In this document: positions 9,969 to 19,524 of the stretch, one piece after another
Position numbering within the stretch: the first letter of the stretch is position 1
Layout: every line of letters starts with the position of its first letter
NCBI RefSeq assembly: GCF_018137945.1
Contig: NZ_CP073089.1
Span: 1,550,001-1,614,000, forward strand
Direction of reading: 5' to 3'
Source of the DNA: Brevibacterium sp. W7.2
GTDB lineage: Bacteria > Actinomycetota > Actinomycetes > Actinomycetales > Brevibacteriaceae
Length of the DNA: 64,000 nucleotides
The notes under the pieces: generated by a model
Database searches by the model: none
Seen by the model: only the letters and a program-made list of their open reading frames with translations
Told to the model about the DNA's origin: nothing
Program-made: the position numbers and the translations under genes

Positions 9969-11219
9969 ATGAAAGCGCGCAGAATGAGGGAGACCCCCAC
10001 GGTCCCGACCCGATCGGACCCGGCTCCGGCCAAACTCGACCGCCGGACGAAGGACCTCACGAAGCGCCTGGCCGCCGGTGACATCGCGGTCATCAAGCAC
10101 TCCGACATCGACCGCGTCTCCGCCGAGGCCCTCGTCGCCTGCCGCCCCGTCGCCGTCATCAACGCCGACAAGTCGATCTCCGGTCGCTACCCGAACCTCG
10201 GGCCCGGGATCATCGTCGACGCCGGCATCCCGCTCATCGACGCCACCGGCGCGGAGATCTTCGACGCGATCACCGAAGGCGATGAGATCAGCATCGACGG
10301 CGGCACCGTCTACCTCGACGGCAAGGAGGTCGCCGCAGGCGTCGCACAGACCCCGGAGACGATCGCCGAGGACATGCACGAGGCCGAAGCCGGGATGAAC
10401 TCCGTGCTCGTCGACTTCGTCGACAACACGATCGAGTACATCCGCAAGGACTCCGACCTCCTCTCCGCCGAACTCGTCGTCCCCGAGGTCCGCACCGACT
10501 TCGACGGCCGGCACGCCCTCATCGTCGTCCGCGGCTACCACTACAAAGAGGACCTCGCGATCCTCGCCCCCTACATCCGCGAATACCGGCCCCTGCTCAT
10601 CGGCGTCGACGGCGGTGCCGACGCGATCCTCGAGGCCGGGTACAAACCCGACATGATCGTCGGCGACATGGACTCCGTGTCCGACTCCGCGCTCACCTCG
10701 GGCGCGGAGATCGTCGTCCACGCCTACCGCGACGGCCACGCCCCGGGCACCGAGCGCGTCAAGGCCCTCGGCGTCGACTGCGTCGCCTTCGCCGCCTCGG
10801 GCACGAGCGAGGACATCGCGATGCTGCTCGCCGACGACAAGGGCGCCGACCTCATCGTCGCCGTCGGCACCCACGACACGCTCATGGAGTTCCTCGACAA
10901 GGGCCGCAAGGGCATGGCCTCGACGTTCCTCACCCGCCTGCGTGTCGGGTCGAAGCTCATCGACGCCAAGGGCGTCTCCCTCCTCTACCGCCAGCGCATC
11001 TCGAGCCTCCAGCTCACCGTCCTCATCATCGCCGGCCTCGTCGCCCTCGGCGTCGCGATGGCCGCCACCGCGGCCGGTCAGACCTTCCTCGGTCTCATCG
11101 CCGCGCAGCTCGACGGCGTCTTCGGCTGGATCGGCTCCCTCTTCGGCGGCGACCCCACCGCTGCGACAGAATCCTCCGGTGCCCTGCGCGCCGTTCTCGA
11201 CTCAAGGACTGCCTCGTGA
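9969..11219 (+). CDS. steA: Putative cytokinetic ring protein SteA
   Basis: Corynebacterial SteA and SteB work together at the division septum in daughter-cell separation. This 416-aa protein has the thiamine-pyrophosphokinase-like domain (GVDGGADAIL, IVGDMDSVSD around residues 210-235) and one or two hydrophobic segments near residues 340-380 that would anchor it in the membrane. steB starts inside its stop. GAGAAT sits 9 bases before the ATG, a weak possible extra promoter. The membrane anchor and location are inferred. Confidence 0.85.
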   Translation: MKARRMRETPTVPTRSDPAPAKLDRRTKDLTKRLAAGDIAVIKHSDIDRVSAEALVACRPVAVINADKSISGRYPNLGPGIIVDAGIPLIDATGAEIFDAITEGDEISIDGGTVYLDGKEVAAGVAQTPETIAEDMHEAEAGMNSVLVDFVDNTIEYIRKDSDLLSAELVVPEVRTDFDGRHALIVVRGYHYKEDLAILAPYIREYRPLLIGVDGGADAILEAGYKPDMIVGDMDSVSDSALTSGAEIVVHAYRDGHAPGTERVKALGVDCVAFAASGTSEDIAMLLADDKGADLIVAVGTHDTLMEFLDKGRKGMASTFLTRLRVGSKLIDAKGVSLLYRQRISSLQLTVLIIAGLVALGVAMAATAAGQTFLGLIAAQLDGVFGWIGSLFGGDPTAATESSGALRAVLDSRTAS

Positions 11220-12166
11220 TCGATTTCCGCTACCATCTCGTCTCCCTCGTCTCGGTGTTCCTCGCCCTCGCCGTCGGCATCGTCCTCGGCGCCGGCCCCC
11301 TCAAGGAGCCCATCGGGGAGTCCCTGCAGAGCCAGGTCGACGCCCTGCGCACCGACCGCGACGACCTGCGCACCCAGCTCGAGGCCGCCGGCGGCAACAT
11401 CGAGAAGCAGAACGAGTTCGTCTCCGCCGCGGCCCCCGAACTCATCGGCGGCACCCTCAACGACACGCAGATCAGCGTCATCACCGGCCCCGAGGCGAAC
11501 GCCGAGCAGGTCGAACAGGTGACCAACCGGATCCAGGAGGCCGGCGGTCAGATCGCCGGTGACGTCGCCTTCGTCGTGGACACGCTCACCGTCGACGGCT
11601 CCGGTGACTTCCTCACCACCCTGCGCGGCATCGTCCCGGGTCTGCCCGCCGACGATGCGACCGCGCTGCGCTCGGCGCTCGTCATCGCCCTCACCGGCCG
11701 GGCCTCGATGATCACCGAAGGCCAGGAGCGCGACGACGCCGAGGCGAAGGCCACCGACCTCTACAACGCCTTCATCGACGCCGGCCGGCTGCGCAGCGAC
11801 ACCGACCACCGCACGACCGAGCTCTTCGTCATCATCGACGACGAGAACTCCCAGCTCGCCGACGAGACGCAGCCGAGCCCCGAGGCGACCGGCGACAAGG
11901 CCACCCGCGAGGTCATCACCGACTTCGTCAACGCCCTGACCGCCGAATCGAAGGCCGTCGTCGTCGCCGGTGACGCCGGCTCCGCCCAGAACGGGCTCGT
12001 CAACGTCCTGCGCACCGAGAAGTCCCGGGCCTCGACCGTCGACGGCCTCGGCCTCGGCGCCGGACCCATCATCACCGTCCGCGCGATCGCGGCGGCCAAC
12101 AACGGCACCCACGGCCACTGGGGCTTCGCCTCGGACGCCGAAGCGGTCCTGCCCGGAAAGGTCTGA
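11216..12166 (+). CDS. steB: SteB / MctB family membrane-anchored protein (copper transporter family)
   Basis: 316 aa. One N-terminal membrane segment (about residues 6-26), then a coiled coil (about 38-72) and an extracytoplasmic alpha/beta domain. The family is annotated as MctB copper transport in M. tuberculosis (Rv1698) and as SteB in Corynebacterium, where it partners SteA. GTG start overlaps the steA stop (GTGA). Coupling to steA favours the division role; no metal-binding cluster is obvious. Confidence 0.83.
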   Translation: MIDFRYHLVSLVSVFLALAVGIVLGAGPLKEPIGESLQSQVDALRTDRDDLRTQLEAAGGNIEKQNEFVSAAAPELIGGTLNDTQISVITGPEANAEQVEQVTNRIQEAGGQIAGDVAFVVDTLTVDGSGDFLTTLRGIVPGLPADDATALRSALVIALTGRASMITEGQERDDAEAKATDLYNAFIDAGRLRSDTDHRTTELFVIIDDENSQLADETQPSPEATGDKATREVITDFVNALTAESKAVVVAGDAGSAQNGLVNVLRTEKSRASTVDGLGLGAGPIITVRAIAAANNGTHGHWGFASDAEAVLPGKV

Positions 12167-12167
12167 C

Positions 12168-13055
12168 ATGATCCGCACGATCGTCTCCTCCGCCGTCGCC
12201 GGACTCCTCGGGTACGGCGTGACGAAGGCCCTGCTGTCCTCCCCGCTGCGCAGGCACCCGCGCGTCGTCCGCACCAACCACGCCGGGGAGGACGTCACCC
12301 TCCTCGAAGGCCCCGCCGTGGCCGCAGGCCTGCTCGCCGGCAGCGTCCTCATCGAGGACCCCCGCCAGCGGGCGGCGACCCTGCTCGCCACTGCCGCCTC
12401 CGGTGCCCTCGGCGCCGTCGACGACTTCATGGAATCCGGCAGCTCGAAGGGCCTGCGCGGTCACCTCAGCGCTCTGGCCCGCGGGGAGGTCACGACCGGG
12501 GCGCTCAAGGTCACCGGCATCCCGGCCGCCGCGATCATCGCCGCGGCCGTCCTCGGCCCCGACGCCCATCGCCGCCGGAACATCGTCGCCGCGGCACTCC
12601 CGCAGTGGGCGCAGCCGGCGCACGAGCGCTCGTGGATCGCTGCGACCGTCGACACCGTCGTCACCGGGGGAGTCATCGCCGGATCGGCGAACCTCTTCAA
12701 CCTCCTCGACCTCCGTCCGGGACGCGCGCTCAAAGCCGGTCTCCTCGTGGCGGGCCTCATGCCGCACCGCCGCGGGGTCACCTGGGTGCCGACCGCCGTC
12801 GTCACCGGAACGACCGCAGCGGCCTGGCCCGACGACCTCGGCGGGACCGCGATGCTCGGCGACACCGGCGCCAACGCCCTCGGCGCCGCCCTCGGCACGA
12901 CGGTCGCGGCGAACTCGACGGCCGGTCAGCGCGCTGTCGTCCTCGGCGTGCTCGTCGGCCTCACCCTGCTCAGCGAGAAGGTCTCGTTCACGTCGATCAT
13001 CGAATCCACCCCCGGACTGCGGGAGATCGACGCCTTCGGGCGTGAGGTGAAGTGA
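12168..13055 (+). CDS. MraY/WecA-like membrane protein (divergent GT4 phosphoglycosyl transferase)
   Basis: 295 aa with many hydrophobic segments. Motifs recall MraY/WecA enzymes, which move a sugar-phosphate from a UDP-sugar to polyprenyl phosphate: GAVDDF with a following Lys (about residues 83-98), an Asn-rich SANLFNLLDLRPG segment (about 178-190) and GDTGANALG (about 230). The loop motif HxRRDH typical of active MraY is not evident, so substrate and even catalysis are uncertain. It starts one base after the steB stop and overlaps the MurJ-like gene, which suggests a shared lipid-linked pathway. Confidence 0.65.
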   Translation: MIRTIVSSAVAGLLGYGVTKALLSSPLRRHPRVVRTNHAGEDVTLLEGPAVAAGLLAGSVLIEDPRQRAATLLATAASGALGAVDDFMESGSSKGLRGHLSALARGEVTTGALKVTGIPAAAIIAAAVLGPDAHRRRNIVAAALPQWAQPAHERSWIAATVDTVVTGGVIAGSANLFNLLDLRPGRALKAGLLVAGLMPHRRGVTWVPTAVVTGTTAAAWPDDLGGTAMLGDTGANALGAALGTTVAANSTAGQRAVVLGVLVGLTLLSEKVSFTSIIESTPGLREIDAFGREVK

Positions 13056-14794
13056 ACAGGCTCGTCCGGCTCTTCGCCTCGGCGGCGCTGCTCGTCTCGA
13101 TCATCACCCTGATCACCCGGCTCGTCGGGTTCCTCCGCTGGCTCGTCTTCTCGAACTCGGTCGGCGCCGGCACCGTCGGCACCGCCTACCAGACGGCCAA
13201 CCAGGTCCCGAACATCCTCTTCGAGGTCGTCGCCGGCGGCGCCCTGGCCGGCGCGGTCATCCCCCTGCTCGCCGTGCCCCTGGCCCGGGCGGACCGGGAG
13301 ACGGCGAGCCGGATCGCCTCGGCGCTGCTGACGTGGGCGGTGAGCGTGACGCTGCCGCTGACGCTCCTCGTCGCCGTCTTCGCCCAGCCGATCGCCGCCG
13401 TGCTCATCCCGCCCGGCGACCACGGCGCCGGCACCCAGCAGACGGCGACGGCGGTCCTCCTCCTCATGTTCGCCCCGCAGCTCGTCCTCTACGGCATCGG
13501 CGCCGTCCTCACCGGCGTCCTCCAGGCGCACCGGAAGTTCCTCTGGCCCGCGTTCGCCCCGCTGCTCTCCAGCCTCGTCGTCATCGGCTCCTACATCACC
13601 TACGCCGGTGTCGGCGGCACGGACGCGACGTGGCAGACCCACATCGGATGGCTCGGCTGGGGAACGACGGCCGGCGTCGCCGCCCTCGCGCTGCCCCTGG
13701 CCCTGCCGATGCGCTCGACGGGTCTGCGGATCCGCCCGACGTGGACGTTCCCGCCCGGTGTCGCCCGGCGCGCCCTGCGCCTGGCCGGCGCCGGGATGGC
13801 GGCCCTGCTCGCCCAGCAGGGGGCCGTGCTCGTCACGATGCTCCTGTCCAACCGCTCCGGCGGCACCGGCACGTTCGTCCTCTTCAACTACATCAACGCC
13901 GTCTACCTCCTGCCCTACGCGGTCCTCGCGATCCCCGTCGTCACGGTGATGTTCCCGACGATCTCGACGTGGGTGGGCCGCGCCGGCGACCCCGCGGCGA
14001 CCGCGGGCGACCGGGAGGCCGCCCGGACCCGGCTGCACTCGCTCACGGCGACCACCTCGGCGGTCATCATCACCATCGGACTGCTCGGCACCGTCATCCT
14101 CATGAGCGCGGCCGGACCGCTCGAGTACTTCTTCACCGCAATCGACGCCGTCGGCGGCGAGGACTCCGCCCCGTTCTCCGCGATGAGCGCGGCGATCGTC
14201 GTCATGGCCCTCGCCGTGCCCGGCTGGTCGTTCATCGCGTGGGGCTCGCGGATCTTCTACGCCCTCGAACGCTCCCGCCACGCCGCCGTGGCGACGACGA
14301 TCGGCTGGGTCCTCGTCATCGTCGGCATGATCGCCGCGATCGCCGTGACGAACGCGCAGGGCAACCCGGACCGCACCCTCGTCGCGATCTGCCTCGGCTA
14401 CGTCCTCGGCATGACCGCCGCCGCCGTGTCCCTGCTCATCTCGATCCGCCGCGTCCTCGGCCCCGGCGGACTCACCGGGGTGCTGCGCCGCAGCGTCCTC
14501 TCCCTCGTCGCGGCCGGCATCGCGTCGGTCATCGGCACGCTCGCCGCCCGCTGGCTCGCCGGGCTCCTCGGCACCACGGCAGCCCCCTCGGTCGTCGTCG
14601 GCATCCTCGCCGCCCTCATCGGGTGCCTCGTCTTCGGACTCATCGTCCTCCTCGACCGCAGCTACCTCGCCGAGGTGCGCGGCCTGCTCGCCTCCCGCCG
14701 CTCCACCGCGCCCACGCCGCCGGTGACCGGTCCGCCCGCAGGCACCGACCACGTCCCCGGCGCCTCACCGACCCCGAACGAGGAGAACCCATGA
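13052..14794 (+). CDS. MurJ/MVF-family lipid-carrier flippase
   Basis: 580 aa, about 14 predicted membrane helices. The N-terminal part (LVSIITLITRLVGFLR, NQVPNILFEVVAGGAL) is typical of MurJ/MviN proteins, which move lipid II or other polyprenyl-linked sugars across the membrane. It lies between an MraY-like gene and a glycosyltransferase gene, so the cargo may be a second glycan precursor and not lipid II itself; the main murJ may be elsewhere. GTG start overlaps the upstream stop; the next ATG overlaps its own stop (ATGA). Confidence 0.85.
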   Translation: MNRLVRLFASAALLVSIITLITRLVGFLRWLVFSNSVGAGTVGTAYQTANQVPNILFEVVAGGALAGAVIPLLAVPLARADRETASRIASALLTWAVSVTLPLTLLVAVFAQPIAAVLIPPGDHGAGTQQTATAVLLLMFAPQLVLYGIGAVLTGVLQAHRKFLWPAFAPLLSSLVVIGSYITYAGVGGTDATWQTHIGWLGWGTTAGVAALALPLALPMRSTGLRIRPTWTFPPGVARRALRLAGAGMAALLAQQGAVLVTMLLSNRSGGTGTFVLFNYINAVYLLPYAVLAIPVVTVMFPTISTWVGRAGDPAATAGDREAARTRLHSLTATTSAVIITIGLLGTVILMSAAGPLEYFFTAIDAVGGEDSAPFSAMSAAIVVMALAVPGWSFIAWGSRIFYALERSRHAAVATTIGWVLVIVGMIAAIAVTNAQGNPDRTLVAICLGYVLGMTAAAVSLLISIRRVLGPGGLTGVLRRSVLSLVAAGIASVIGTLAARWLAGLLGTTAAPSVVVGILAALIGCLVFGLIVLLDRSYLAEVRGLLASRRSTAPTPPVTGPPAGTDHVPGASPTPNEENP

Positions 14795-15945
14795 GGATCG
14801 TCTACGTCATCGGCACCTCGACCGGAGGAGTCGGCACCCACGTGCGGGCCCTGGCCCGCGACGTCGCCGCGGCCGGTCACGAGGTCGGCGTCGTCGGCCC
14901 CGCCGCCACCGACGAGCAGTTCGGGTTCTCCGCGCTGCCCGGGGTGCGCTTCGCCGCCCTCGACGTCGGCACCGGGGTCGGCCCCCGCGACACCGGGCTC
15001 GTCACCGCGCTGCGAAGGATCCTCCGCCGCTTCGGCCCCGACGTCGTCCACGCGCACGGCTTCCGCGCCGGCCTCCTCGCCCTTCTCGCGACCCGCCTGC
15101 TGCGCCCCCGCCCGCGCTTCATCGTCAGCCTCCACAACCAGGCGGCGGGCACGGGACTGCGCGGCCGCATCGAGACCGGGATTGAGCGGCTGCTCGCCCG
15201 CGGCGCCGACGTCACGCTGGCCGCGAGTACCGACCTCGTCATCCGCGCCCACGACCTCGGTGCCCGCGACGCCCGGTTCGCGCCCGCCGCCGCACCGCCG
15301 GTGCGCGAGGTCAGCACCGCCGAGGCGACCGCGACCCGTGAGGCGCTCGCCGCCGAGTACGGGTTCCCCGCCGACGCCGCCATCGTCCTCGCCGTCGGCC
15401 GCGTCGCCCCGCAGAAGAACTACGCCATGCTCGTCCGCGCGCTCGCCCGCCTCGGGAAGCACTCGGGTGACCTCGTCGTCCTCGTCGCCGGTGCCGCCGA
15501 TGAGACCGTGCTCGCCGAGATCCGCGCACAGTACGCGACCGCGGCGACCGCCTCGGCGCTGCCCGCCCTCCATTTCCTCGGACCCCGCGACGACATCGCC
15601 GAACTCATCGCCGCCGCCGACATCTCCGTCCTCACGAGCCGCTGGGAGGCCCGCGCACTCGTCCTCCAGGAGGCTCTGCTCTCCGGGCAGGCGATCATCG
15701 CGACCGCCACCGGGGGGACCCCGGAGCTCGTCGGCGACGCCGGGATCCTCATCGCCTCCGACGACGACGCGGCACTGGCCGAGGCGATCGGAGACCTCGC
15801 CGCCGACCCCGGCCGGCGCACCGAGCTCGGGGACCGGGCGCGGGCGCGGGGAGCCGAACTCCCCGACGAGGCCGCGGTCGCCGCAGAGATCCTGGCCGTC
15901 TACGCTGAAGCGCCCGTCGCCCCAGGTAGGCTTGAAGGCAACTGA
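14791..15945 (+). CDS. Glycosyltransferase family 4 protein
   Basis: 384 aa with the GT-B fold. The N-terminal Gly-rich loop is GTSTGGVGTHVRALA (about residues 8-22); VVHAHGFRAG follows near residue 87. The C-terminal half has AVGRVAPQKNYAMLV and the donor-binding stretch SRWEARALVLQEALL (about 285-300), in which the EX7E motif is readable. Likely transfers a nucleotide-sugar residue to a membrane acceptor; sugar unknown. Translationally coupled to the MurJ-like gene. Confidence 0.82.
   Translation: MRIVYVIGTSTGGVGTHVRALARDVAAAGHEVGVVGPAATDEQFGFSALPGVRFAALDVGTGVGPRDTGLVTALRRILRRFGPDVVHAHGFRAGLLALLATRLLRPRPRFIVSLHNQAAGTGLRGRIETGIERLLARGADVTLAASTDLVIRAHDLGARDARFAPAAAPPVREVSTAEATATREALAAEYGFPADAAIVLAVGRVAPQKNYAMLVRALARLGKHSGDLVVLVAGAADETVLAEIRAQYATAATASALPALHFLGPRDDIAELIAAADISVLTSRWEARALVLQEALLSGQAIIATATGGTPELVGDAGILIASDDDAALAEAIGDLAADPGRRTELGDRARARGAELPDEAAVAAEILAVYAEAPVAPGRLEGN
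15927..15932 (+). promoter_or_regulatory. -10 element for the second glycosyltransferase gene
   Basis: TAGGCT lies inside the 3' end of the previous gene, 32 bases before the ATG at 15965, with GAGGATGAGGG as ribosome site in between. Consensus match only. Confidence 0.35.
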
Positions 15946-15964
15946 GTAGAAAGAGGATGAGGGA

Positions 15965-17113
15965 ATGAGCCACACCGCCGAGATCCAGCCGCTGAGCACC
16001 GCCACGAGGATCCTCCACGTGCTCGCCGAGACGACGGGACCCGTCGCCGAGGTCGCGAAGATCGCCGTGATCGGCCATCTCAAGGCCGGTTTCAAGGTCG
16101 GACTCGCCGCTCACCCGGACCTCCTCGAGACGATCGACGTGCCAGCGGACCTGCGGGAGAACTACCGGGAGATCCCGCTGACGGCCAAGCGGCGGCTGAG
16201 CCCCTCGGACCCGAACTCGGCCTTCATCCTCCACAAGCACTACCCGCACGTCGACATCGTCCACGCCCACGGCCTCCACGCCGCCACCCTGGCCGGTCTC
16301 GGCTTCACGGGACTGCCCTCCCGGCTCCACCCGACGGCCGTGGCCACGGTGGAGAACTTCGACCCCGCCGATGTCATCGAGAAGACCGGCGCCGAGGTGG
16401 TCGCCCGGACCGCGACCGCCGTGCTCGGCACCACCGAACCCGTCGTCGAATGGTTCGCCGGCTCCGTCCCGCTCGTCGAACGCGCCGAACTCGTCACCCC
16501 CGACATCGACACCGACCTCACGGTGACGATGTCCCGGGCGCAGGTGCGCAGGCAGCTGGGCATCAAGGACGGCACGTGGATGATCGCGAGCCCGATCGCG
16601 CTCAAGGACCACACGGCACTGGCCACCGTCCTCGACGCCGCCGGCCAGATCAACTCCCGCCGCCGCGACCGCCGCGCCGTCACCGTGCTCACCGGCACCG
16701 GCCGGGACCGGAGGACCGTGGCGAACTCGTTCGCCGACCGCGGCGTCATCGTCGCCCCGGCCGACGACCTCGTCGACGTCGTCGCCGCCGCCGATGTCGT
16801 CATCGCCGCGGAGTCCATGACCGGGCTCAGCCATGAGGACCTCATGCAGCTGTCGAAGCCGACGATCTTCATCGGCAACGAGCGTCGGGCCGGCATCTGG
16901 GGCGATTCGGCGCCGATCGTCGCCCCCGACGACACGGACGGCCTGCTGCGTGAGATCAATCATCTTCTCGACGACCCCGCCGCCCGCGGCGCGCAGGCGA
17001 TCGCCGCGAAGAAGCGGGTCATCGACGTCGACAACCCCGGTCAGATCGCCTCGAGCCTCCTCGGCGTCTACGCCGAGGCCGACGCCGCGTCGAATTCCCG
17101 ACAGCCGGTTTGA
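15965..17113 (+). CDS. Glycosyltransferase-like protein (GT4 type)
   Basis: 382 aa. The N-terminal half has [16 protein letters not shown] (about residues 97-112), like GT4 enzymes. The C-terminal half has a Rossmann-like donor domain with [19 protein letters not shown] (about 278-296), which matches the position but not the full sequence of the EX7E motif. It ends next to the pyrG promoter. It may be a second transferase in the same glycan pathway, or a pseudo-enzyme; the substrate cannot be told. Confidence 0.7.
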   Translation: MSHTAEIQPLSTATRILHVLAETTGPVAEVAKIAVIGHLKAGFKVGLAAHPDLLETIDVPADLRENYREIPLTAKRRLSPSDPNSAFILHKHYPHVDIVHAHGLHAATLAGLGFTGLPSRLHPTAVATVENFDPADVIEKTGAEVVARTATAVLGTTEPVVEWFAGSVPLVERAELVTPDIDTDLTVTMSRAQVRRQLGIKDGTWMIASPIALKDHTALATVLDAAGQINSRRRDRRAVTVLTGTGRDRRTVANSFADRGVIVAPADDLVDVVAAADVVIAAESMTGLSHEDLMQLSKPTIFIGNERRAGIWGDSAPIVAPDDTDGLLREINHLLDDPAARGAQAIAAKKRVIDVDNPGQIASSLLGVYAEADAASNSRQPV

Positions 17114-17119
17114 TAGAAT
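17111..17119 (+). promoter_or_regulatory. Extended -10 promoter of pyrG, probably leaderless
   Basis: TGATAGAAT is an exact extended -10. Eight bases later is the GTG at 17128, so transcription would start at or next to the first codon. It overlaps the stop of the upstream gene. Confidence 0.6.
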
Positions 17120-17127
17120 CAAATTCC

Positions 17128-18789
17128 GTGGTGAATCGTATCGGGGCCCAAGAGCCGAACACAGTCAAGCACATCTTCGTCACCGGAGGCGTCGCCTCCT
17201 CTCTCGGCAAGGGTCTGACGGCATCGAGCCTCGGACACCTGCTCACTCAGCGCGGCATCAAGGTCGCCATGCAGAAGCTCGACCCCTACCTCAACGTCGA
17301 CCCGGGAACGATGAATCCGTTCCAGCACGGTGAGGTCTTCGTCACCGAGGATGGAGCGGAGACCGACCTCGACATCGGTCACTACGAGCGCTTCCTCGAC
17401 ATCGACCTCGATGGTGCCGCGAACGTCACCACCGGACAGGTCTACTCCTCGGTCATCGCCAAGGAGCGCCGCGGCGCCTACCTCGGCGACACCGTCCAGG
17501 TCATCCCGCACATCACGGACGAGATCAAGTCCCGGATGCGCGCGCAGGCCGAACGTCCCGCCGAGGACCGTCCCGATGTCATCATCACCGAGATCGGCGG
17601 CACCGTCGGCGACATCGAGTCCCAGCCGTTCCTCGAGGCCGCCCGCCAGGTCCGCCACGACGTCGGCCGCGACAACGTCTTCTTCATCCATGTCTCCCTC
17701 GTGCCCTACCTCGGGCCCTCGGGGGAGCTGAAGACGAAGCCGACCCAGCACTCCGTGGCCGCCCTGCGCTCGATCGGCATCCAGCCCGATTCGATCGTGC
17801 TCCGCTCCGACCGCGACCTGCCGGACTCGATCCGGGCGAAGATCGCCTCGGCCAGCGACGTCGACCTCGAAGCCGTCGTTCCCTGCGTCGACGCCTCGAG
17901 CATCTACGAGATCCCCAAGGTCCTCCATGACGGCGGTCTCGACGTCTACGTCATCCGCCGTCTCAACCTGCCCTTCCGCGACGTCGACTGGACGAAGTGG
18001 GACTGGGTCCTCGAACGCGTCCACAATCCGGCGCACGAAGTGCGCATCGGCGTCGTCGGCAAGTACATCGACCTGCCCGACGCGTACCTCTCCGTCACCG
18101 AGGCGCTGCGCCACGGCGGGTTCGCCAACGACGCCCGCGTGAAGATCGAGTGGATCCAGTCCGATGAGTGCGACTCCGAGGCCGGTGCGGCCGCGGCGCT
18201 GTCGGGTCTCGACGCGATCTGCATCCCCGGCGGCTTCGGCGTCCGCGGCATCGAGGGCAAGGTCGGTGCGCTCCGCTACGCCCGCGAGAACGGGATTCCG
18301 ACGCTCGGCCTGTGCCTGGGCCTGCAGTGCATGGTCATCGAGTACGCCCGGAACGCCGCCGGCATCGAGGGCGCGTCGTCGTCGGAGTTCGACCCCGACA
18401 CGCAGTTCCCCGTCGTCGCGACGATGGCCGAGCAGATGTCGATCGTCGACGGCGAGGGCGACCTCGGCGGCACGATGCGCCTGGGCACGTACCAGGCGAA
18501 GCTCACCGAGGGCAGCGTCGCCGCCGGCGCGTACGGGGCGACCGACATCAGCGAACGCCACCGTCACCGCTACGAGGTCAACAACGCCTACCGCGATGAG
18601 CTCGCCGAGGCGGGGCTGCAGTTCTCCGGCACCTCACCCAACGGTGAGCTCGTCGAATTCGTCGAGCTGCCCGCCGACGTCCACCCGTACTACGTGTCGA
18701 CGCAGGCGCACCCCGAGCTGAAGTCGCGCCCGACGAAGCCGCATCCGCTCTTCGCCGGACTCGTCGCCGCCGCCCTGGCCAACCGGTGA
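17128..18789 (+). CDS. pyrG: CTP synthase
   Basis: Makes CTP from UTP, ATP and glutamine. 553 aa from GTG 17128. Amidoligase domain with P-loop [18 protein letters not shown] (about residues 17-34) and the YLNVDPGTM segment; glutaminase domain with the nucleophile Cys in [16 protein letters not shown] and His/Glu in [16 protein letters not shown] near the end. A TTG at 17110 is in frame but lies upstream of the -10, so GTG 17128 (or GTG 17131) is the better start. Position matches Rv1699. Confidence 0.93.
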   Translation: MVNRIGAQEPNTVKHIFVTGGVASSLGKGLTASSLGHLLTQRGIKVAMQKLDPYLNVDPGTMNPFQHGEVFVTEDGAETDLDIGHYERFLDIDLDGAANVTTGQVYSSVIAKERRGAYLGDTVQVIPHITDEIKSRMRAQAERPAEDRPDVIITEIGGTVGDIESQPFLEAARQVRHDVGRDNVFFIHVSLVPYLGPSGELKTKPTQHSVAALRSIGIQPDSIVLRSDRDLPDSIRAKIASASDVDLEAVVPCVDASSIYEIPKVLHDGGLDVYVIRRLNLPFRDVDWTKWDWVLERVHNPAHEVRIGVVGKYIDLPDAYLSVTEALRHGGFANDARVKIEWIQSDECDSEAGAAAALSGLDAICIPGGFGVRGIEGKVGALRYARENGIPTLGLCLGLQCMVIEYARNAAGIEGASSSEFDPDTQFPVVATMAEQMSIVDGEGDLGGTMRLGTYQAKLTEGSVAAGAYGATDISERHRHRYEVNNAYRDELAEAGLQFSGTSPNGELVEFVELPADVHPYYVSTQAHPELKSRPTKPHPLFAGLVAAALANR

Positions 18790-18801
18790 GGGACCGCGCC
18801 G

Positions 18802-19518
18802 GTGAATGACCTCCACGACATCCCGTTCACCCCGGAGATCACCGCATCCACCGAGGCGTACCAGGGTGCCGTGTGGTCGATCCGGCGCGAGACCTTCGAC
18901 CTGCCCGAAGCCACGGGACTCGTGCGCGACCTCATGGTGCACACGGGTGCCGTGGCCGTGGCGTGCCTGAACGAGGACAACGAGATCCTCCTCGTCCAGC
19001 AGTACCGCCATCCCGTCCGGGCCCGTCTCTGGGAGGTCCCGGCTGGACTCCTCGACATTCCCGGCGAGGACCCGCTCACGGCCGCCCAGCGGGAGCTCGC
19101 CGAGGAGGCCGACCTGCGCGCCGGCTCCTGGCGGGTGCTCTCGGACTCCGTGCTCTCCCCGGGCGGCAGCAGCGAGACGATGCGGCTCTACCTCGCCCGC
19201 GACCTCACCCCGGTGCCGACCGCCGACCGGCATGAGCGCAGCGACGAGGAGGCCGGGTTCGTCTACCGCTGGGTCGACCTCGACGAGGCGCTCGCGGCGA
19301 TCGCCGACGGCCGCCTGACGAACTCCGTGGCCCAGCTCGCGATCCTCCAGGTCGCCGACGTCGTTCGCCGTGAGGCGGCAGGCGAGAACGCGCACACGCG
19401 TCCGATCGGCGCGCCCCGGCTCCTCGTCGACGGCCGCGACGCACCTCCGGCCGGGTCGATCTCGGCCCCGCCGTCGGACGCGGCGGCCTCAGGCGCCCCG
19501 CCCTCGGCTGAGTCCTGA
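18802..19518 (+). CDS. NUDIX hydrolase, ADP-ribose pyrophosphatase type
   Basis: 238 aa. Likely hydrolyses ADP-ribose or a similar nucleotide sugar. The Nudix box runs from GLLDIPGEDPL through REL to EEADL (about residues 76-99), with Asp where the consensus has Gly; this is common in variants. The order matches Rv1700 beside pyrG. The C-terminal 40 residues are Ala/Pro/Ser-rich and probably disordered. GTG start chosen 12 bases after the pyrG stop. Confidence 0.85.
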   Translation: MNDLHDIPFTPEITASTEAYQGAVWSIRRETFDLPEATGLVRDLMVHTGAVAVACLNEDNEILLVQQYRHPVRARLWEVPAGLLDIPGEDPLTAAQRELAEEADLRAGSWRVLSDSVLSPGGSSETMRLYLARDLTPVPTADRHERSDEEAGFVYRWVDLDEALAAIADGRLTNSVAQLAILQVADVVRREAAGENAHTRPIGAPRLLVDGRDAPPAGSISAPPSDAAASGAPPSAES

Positions 19519-19524
19519 GCCGGC

